Below are positions 7,301-8,374 of a stretch of 8,374 bases of DNA, in pieces (position 1 is the first letter of the stretch; each line of letters opens with the position of its first letter). Source of the DNA: JBFMAE01 sp040756085 (GTDB lineage: Bacteria; Desulfobacterota; BSN033; UBA1163); the NCBI GenBank assembly GCA_040756085.1, contig JBFMAE010000053.1, forward strand, positions 1-8,374, read 5' to 3'. The notes beneath the pieces were generated by a model. That model saw nothing but the letters and a program-made list of their open reading frames with translations. It was not told the DNA's origin and ran no database searches. Both the position numbers and the translations under genes were made by a program.

Positions 7301-7488
7301 TGGCGGGCCCGGTTTTCAGGGCTTTCTCCCCATAGCAGTCCGGCCAGCTTTTCCCGGCTATGAGATGAGTGAGCTTCAAGGACTAAGTAGGTCAGGAGAG
7401 CCAGAGTTTTGGCCGAATGCAACCTAACTAAGCGACGGCCGATGATAAGGAAAGGTGGTCCCAAGAGATGAAGTTCGGCATTCACCAT
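4327..7488 (-). CDS. large BTAD/SARP-type transcriptional regulator with AAA ATPase and TPR domains
   Basis: Signal-transduction regulator of the AfsR-like architecture, 1053 residues. An OmpR-type winged helix lies at about 4-95, with a basic recognition-helix segment at 61-76. The bacterial transcriptional activation domain (BTAD) lies at about 100-242, ending in LARELGVEPAAETQAVYRKL. An AAA_16/STAND-like ATPase begins at FLGRERELAVL (270-280), with Walker A GEAGIGKTR (299-307), Walker B ILFFDDLHWVD (417-427) and the GAYRPE sensor segment (450-455). A helical linker leads to six TPR units (760-999). The tail 1019-1053 is outside known domains. The start ATG (7486-7488) follows GGGGAG by three bases; the next codon, GTG, would have better spacing. 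The protein is probably cytoplasmic, as no membrane segments are seen. It is divergent from the OsmC-DUF1059 gene across a 312-base shared region, suggesting control of that gene or itself. The ligand or stimulus cannot be deduced. Confidence 0.9.
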   Translation of the reverse strand: MVNAELHLLGPPFLIIGRRLVRLHSAKTLALLTYLVLEAHSSHSREKLAGLLWGESPENRARHSLRQALYSLRRTLGDLTEECLVLAEGAASFRPHSKFHVDALEFLNLATADPQDLKILRQAVQLYKGLLLEGIELTDCSDFEEWLFFRRDALEQQALGLLQRLIDVLIRHNEYKESLTFARRLVAMDPLHEWAHRCLMKIHAVLGDRDSVRRQYRHCCEILARELGVEPAAETQAVYRKLIAVTISPTISFESLPSLQPADQLPTFPFLGRERELAVLQTWLNQAMAGHGGLILISGEAGIGKTRLVEEFKRRSLTGAVESALPIYWLTGRCYEPEARTPYTMWADALNTLATADWKSRLAGLPDVWLQQLARLTPDLAPLARNIEGVSITESQLRLFQGIVQSLAYLAKSCCLILFFDDLHWVDESSLELLHYVIRHLAESPLLIIGAYRPEMAVDHSSLEHLSSSTGDTGLSSLLKLPSLDLETVSRLLTHLGTELPRDLPDRLYQHSEGNPFFLVETLRTLFASGKLRREPNGRLVGPDEGVWPVPARVQDLIQARLSTLGEEHRRVLAAAAVIGRPFGLHLARRVSGLPELQVLGIVEQLLDRAFLAEKDERLPQQVLDFHHNYFRRAIYDGLKAVQRQTLHRRAARALLALHRARPGPVTEEIAYHYELADDVLAISYLIQAAQQAEALFAYHHATDLYTRALTLHRTHLFGDLPGRFDLLLAREAVLDRQARRVEQAEDITALLELAESLADIKRLAVACVRQAGLFTYTGQYDAAHKAGERALDLYRSAGDKAGEAQALRELGFLHWSASDYSVALQYSRAALQMHRQLGNVAGEATALHNLAEIYRGLGSPKQALEWYEQALSLHWAQQNRPAQGLTLYGMAHALRQLGQHDQAQDRYQQALAHLRASGDRLMTSRVHHSMASLQWEAGATNQALDHMNQALSISREIGYGPGIAHGLIALSYLYAQDKKIDLAKEHLRESLTWLRLMEDQVGLGEARNRLQALEKGTPHVIEPPATLGWFKAHVTVAEGKVYCEFESPMARR
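4492..5211 (-). repeat. six TPR units of exactly 40 residues (120-bp coding period)
   Basis: Residues 760-799, 800-839, 840-879, 880-919, 920-959 and 960-999 of the regulator align without gaps as 40-residue tetratricopeptide units. Shared positions include the A..L/HxLA or ARELG-type first helix, G near unit position 20 (for example YTGQYDAA, GLGSPKQA, QLGQHDQA, EAGATNQA), AL/SL near unit position 32, and a closing LG, SG or IG in several units. The length is that of long kinesin-light-chain-like TPRs rather than the classic 34. The units are diverged in sequence, so this is an old protein repeat and not a recent DNA duplication. Confidence 0.85.
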
Positions 7489-7514
7489 GATCTCCCCGTT
7501 TTCTTACAACAACC

Positions 7515-7535
7515 CGTGACGCTTTCGTGACGCTT
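7515..7535 (-). promoter_or_regulatory. 11-bp-period direct repeat, candidate BTAD/SARP operator
   Basis: CGTGACGCTT occurs at 7515-7524 and again, identically, at 7526-7535, a period of 11 bases or one helical turn; on the minus strand the unit reads AAGCGTCACG. SARP/AfsR-type winged-helix regulators are known to bind direct repeats spaced by about 11 bases, and the regulator gene starts only 27 bases away. The GTGACG core does not recur elsewhere in this intergenic region. The assignment to this regulator is inference from position and spacing. Confidence 0.55.
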
Positions 7536-7554
7536 ATGAAGTAATATAAAAATA

Positions 7555-7569
7555 ACTATATCATATAGT
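7555..7569. promoter_or_regulatory. perfect 15-bp palindrome, possible operator
   Basis: ACTATAT at 7555-7561, a central C at 7562, and ATATAGT at 7563-7569 form a perfect inverted repeat. It overlaps the candidate minus-strand -10 TATGAT. It could be a dimer-binding site, but in such AT-rich sequence a palindrome of this length could also arise by chance. Confidence 0.35.
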
Positions 7570-7741
7570 GGATATTTATTGAAACTTTGTACTCTTTAAA
7601 CTCCAAAATTCTTTATAGATAAGATAATATAATATTTTGATTTTCAGATAGAAGGATAGAAGAAAAACAAATAAATTAGATTATCGGTGTTCTTTCCACC
7701 TGTGAGTTATTTTAAACTACTTGACGATTCAAGGGGTAACT

Positions 7742-7770
7742 TTGAGCTAAGGCAAGCTTTGTGAGACAAT
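7742..7770 (+). promoter_or_regulatory. weak candidate sigma-70-type promoter for the osmC-like gene
   Basis: TTGAGC at 7742-7747 and GACAAT at 7765-7770 are separated by 17 bases and lie 30 bases before the start codon. Another -35-like hexamer, TTGACG at 7721-7726, lacks a good -10 at standard distance. Both are partial matches only. Confidence 0.3.
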
Positions 7771-7788
7771 AGATAAAAATGGTTAAGG

Positions 7789-7796
7789 AAAGGAGG
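7789..7796 (+). promoter_or_regulatory. strong ribosome binding site of the osmC-like gene
   Basis: AAAGGAGG, a near-complete complement to the 16S rRNA 3' end, ends four bases before the ATG at 7801 and fixes this start. Confidence 0.75.
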
Positions 7797-7800
7797 GCCT

Positions 7801-8374
7801 ATGACAACACAACTAGCGACTGCTTCGGTTACTTCACGCTTGTCCGGCCTACCCGGTCGGGCCATAGTTACAGCGCGAGGCCATCATTTTGTTGTAGATT
7901 CGCCACCACCCCTAGGCGGTCCCAATGAGGAGATCAACCCCATTGACGTCCTGCTATCAGCCTTGGCGACCTGCGGAACCTTCGTATGCGAGACGGCTGC
8001 ACAAGAGATGAACATTCCTTTGCACACAATCGCCCTCACTGCAGCTGGGGACTTCGATCCGCGGGGTATCTGCGGTGAGCCGGTAGATTCAAAGATGCAA
8101 GCCTTTCGAGTCCGGCTAATACTGACCGGGCCAACCAAGGCGCAGGCAGAAGCTCTGGCTGAAGCTTTTCGGAAGCGCTGTCCAGTTTACACAACCCTAT
8201 CGCTGGCCGCCCCGATCGATTTTGAGATCGCGGTGGAAAATCACCATCGAATAATTACAGAAAGGAGAAAAGTAATGAAACTCATACGCTGTCGTGACGC
8301 CGGTTTTGATTGTAACCACGAGGTTCGGGCCGAAAGCGAGGAAGATTTACTGCAACAAGTGGCCCAACACGCCC
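7801..8374 (+). CDS. OsmC/Ohr-family protein reading in frame into a DUF1059 domain, 3' partial
   Basis: OsmC/Ohr proteins are thiol peroxidases that reduce organic hydroperoxides with two conserved cysteines. Residues 1 to about 150 fit the family. INPIDVLLSALATCGTFVC carries Cys58, the likely first conserved cysteine (Cys63 is close by), and RKRCPVYTTL carries Cys127, the second. The intervening strand and helix segments and the GGPNEEINP approach also fit. The frame then continues without any stop codon (checked codon by codon from 7801 to the window end) through a short basic linker into MKLIRCRDAGFDCNHEVRA, a DUF1059 start, at residue 159. DUF1059 (COG5466) is annotated as a small metal-binding family. 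Either this is a true two-domain fusion or the upstream gene has lost its stop codon next to a downstream gene. The frame is open at the window end. It is divergent from the large regulator and probably under its influence. Confidence 0.85.
   Translation, partial: MTTQLATASVTSRLSGLPGRAIVTARGHHFVVDSPPPLGGPNEEINPIDVLLSALATCGTFVCETAAQEMNIPLHTIALTAAGDFDPRGICGEPVDSKMQAFRVRLILTGPTKAQAEALAEAFRKRCPVYTTLSLAAPIDFEIAVENHHRIITERRKVMKLIRCRDAGFDCNHEVRAESEEDLLQQVAQHA
8275..8374 (+). CDS. DUF1059 small metal-binding protein or domain, internal start, 3' partial
   Basis: DUF1059 proteins are usually free-standing, about 50-60 residues, and begin with M-K-x-I-x-C-R-D-x-G-F-D-C. Here MKLIRCRDAGFDC starts exactly at an ATG, with AAAGGAGA at 8261-8268 six bases before it, so independent initiation is likely even though the osmC-like frame also runs through. 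Possible metal ligands visible are the two cysteines and the following histidine in CNHE. The acidic segment ESEEDLLQQVAQHA is also typical. 33 residues are seen before the window ends. Confidence 0.8.
   Translation, partial: MKLIRCRDAGFDCNHEVRAESEEDLLQQVAQHA

Larger units (their letters stand above)
7489..7800. promoter_or_regulatory. AT-rich divergent promoter region between the regulator and the osmC-like gene
   Basis: 312 non-coding bases between two divergent start codons. Composition is strongly AT-rich in the middle (7621-7680 has 11 G/C of 60). Identifiable elements are an 11-bp-period direct repeat near the regulator start, a 15-bp palindrome, and a candidate promoter and strong Shine-Dalgarno on the osmC side. 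On the minus strand, TATGAT (complement of 7560-7565) would be a good -10 element, but I see no good -35 for it. No small gene or hairpin terminator is evident. Confidence 0.65.

Noticed and set aside
7884..8138. 84-residue minus-strand frame over the OsmC coding region
   Set aside because: It is antisense to conserved OsmC motifs, including the Cys58 region, and has no start signals.

Overview
The window looks like a piece of an environmental bacterial genome (probably a metagenome-assembled one) with two parts of different character that face each other across an AT-rich gap. The left part (1-3870, + strand) has purine-rich coding sequence and a gene set I associate with Deltaproteobacteria/Desulfobacterota-type anaerobes: a DUF362 protein, a ribonuclease R, and an MNT nucleotidyltransferase followed by the remains of its HEPN (HepT) partner. 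The right part (4327-8374) has a giant BTAD/SARP-type regulator and an OsmC-DUF1059 reading frame, a combination I associate with Chloroflexota. These taxonomic statements are inferences from gene content and style, not from a search.

Layout. 3-851: DUF362 protein, 5' end outside or unclear. 857-948: a run of degenerate 7-bp repeats filling the gap to the next gene. 956-3133: RNase R (rnr) with HTH, cold-shock, RNB and S1 parts and all four catalytic aspartates. 3294-3755: MNT-family nucleotidyltransferase. 3694-3870: C-terminal half of a HepT/DUF86 HEPN protein, still carrying its RNxxVH motif but lacking its N-terminal half, overlapping the MNT gene in another frame. 3871-4326: AT-rich, no convincing gene, with one strong rho-independent terminator at 4063-4101. 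4327-7488 (minus strand): 1053-residue regulator with winged helix, BTAD, AAA/NACHT-like ATPase and six TPR units of exactly 40 residues. 7489-7800: very AT-rich divergent promoter region with an 11-bp-period direct repeat and a perfect 15-bp palindrome. 7801-8374: OsmC-family protein that runs in frame, without a stop, into a DUF1059 small metal-binding domain; the window ends inside it.

How the parts may work together. The left genes are RNA turnover (RNase R) and a decayed toxin-antitoxin pair; no joint pathway is evident. On the right, the regulator and the OsmC-DUF1059 gene are divergent and share a regulatory region, so the simplest model is that the regulator controls itself and/or the thiol-peroxidase-like gene, with the 11-bp-period direct repeat as candidate operator. 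The points most worth checking are the OsmC-DUF1059 in-frame join with its internal ribosome binding site, the candidate operator, the truncated HepT, and the heptad repeats before rnr.
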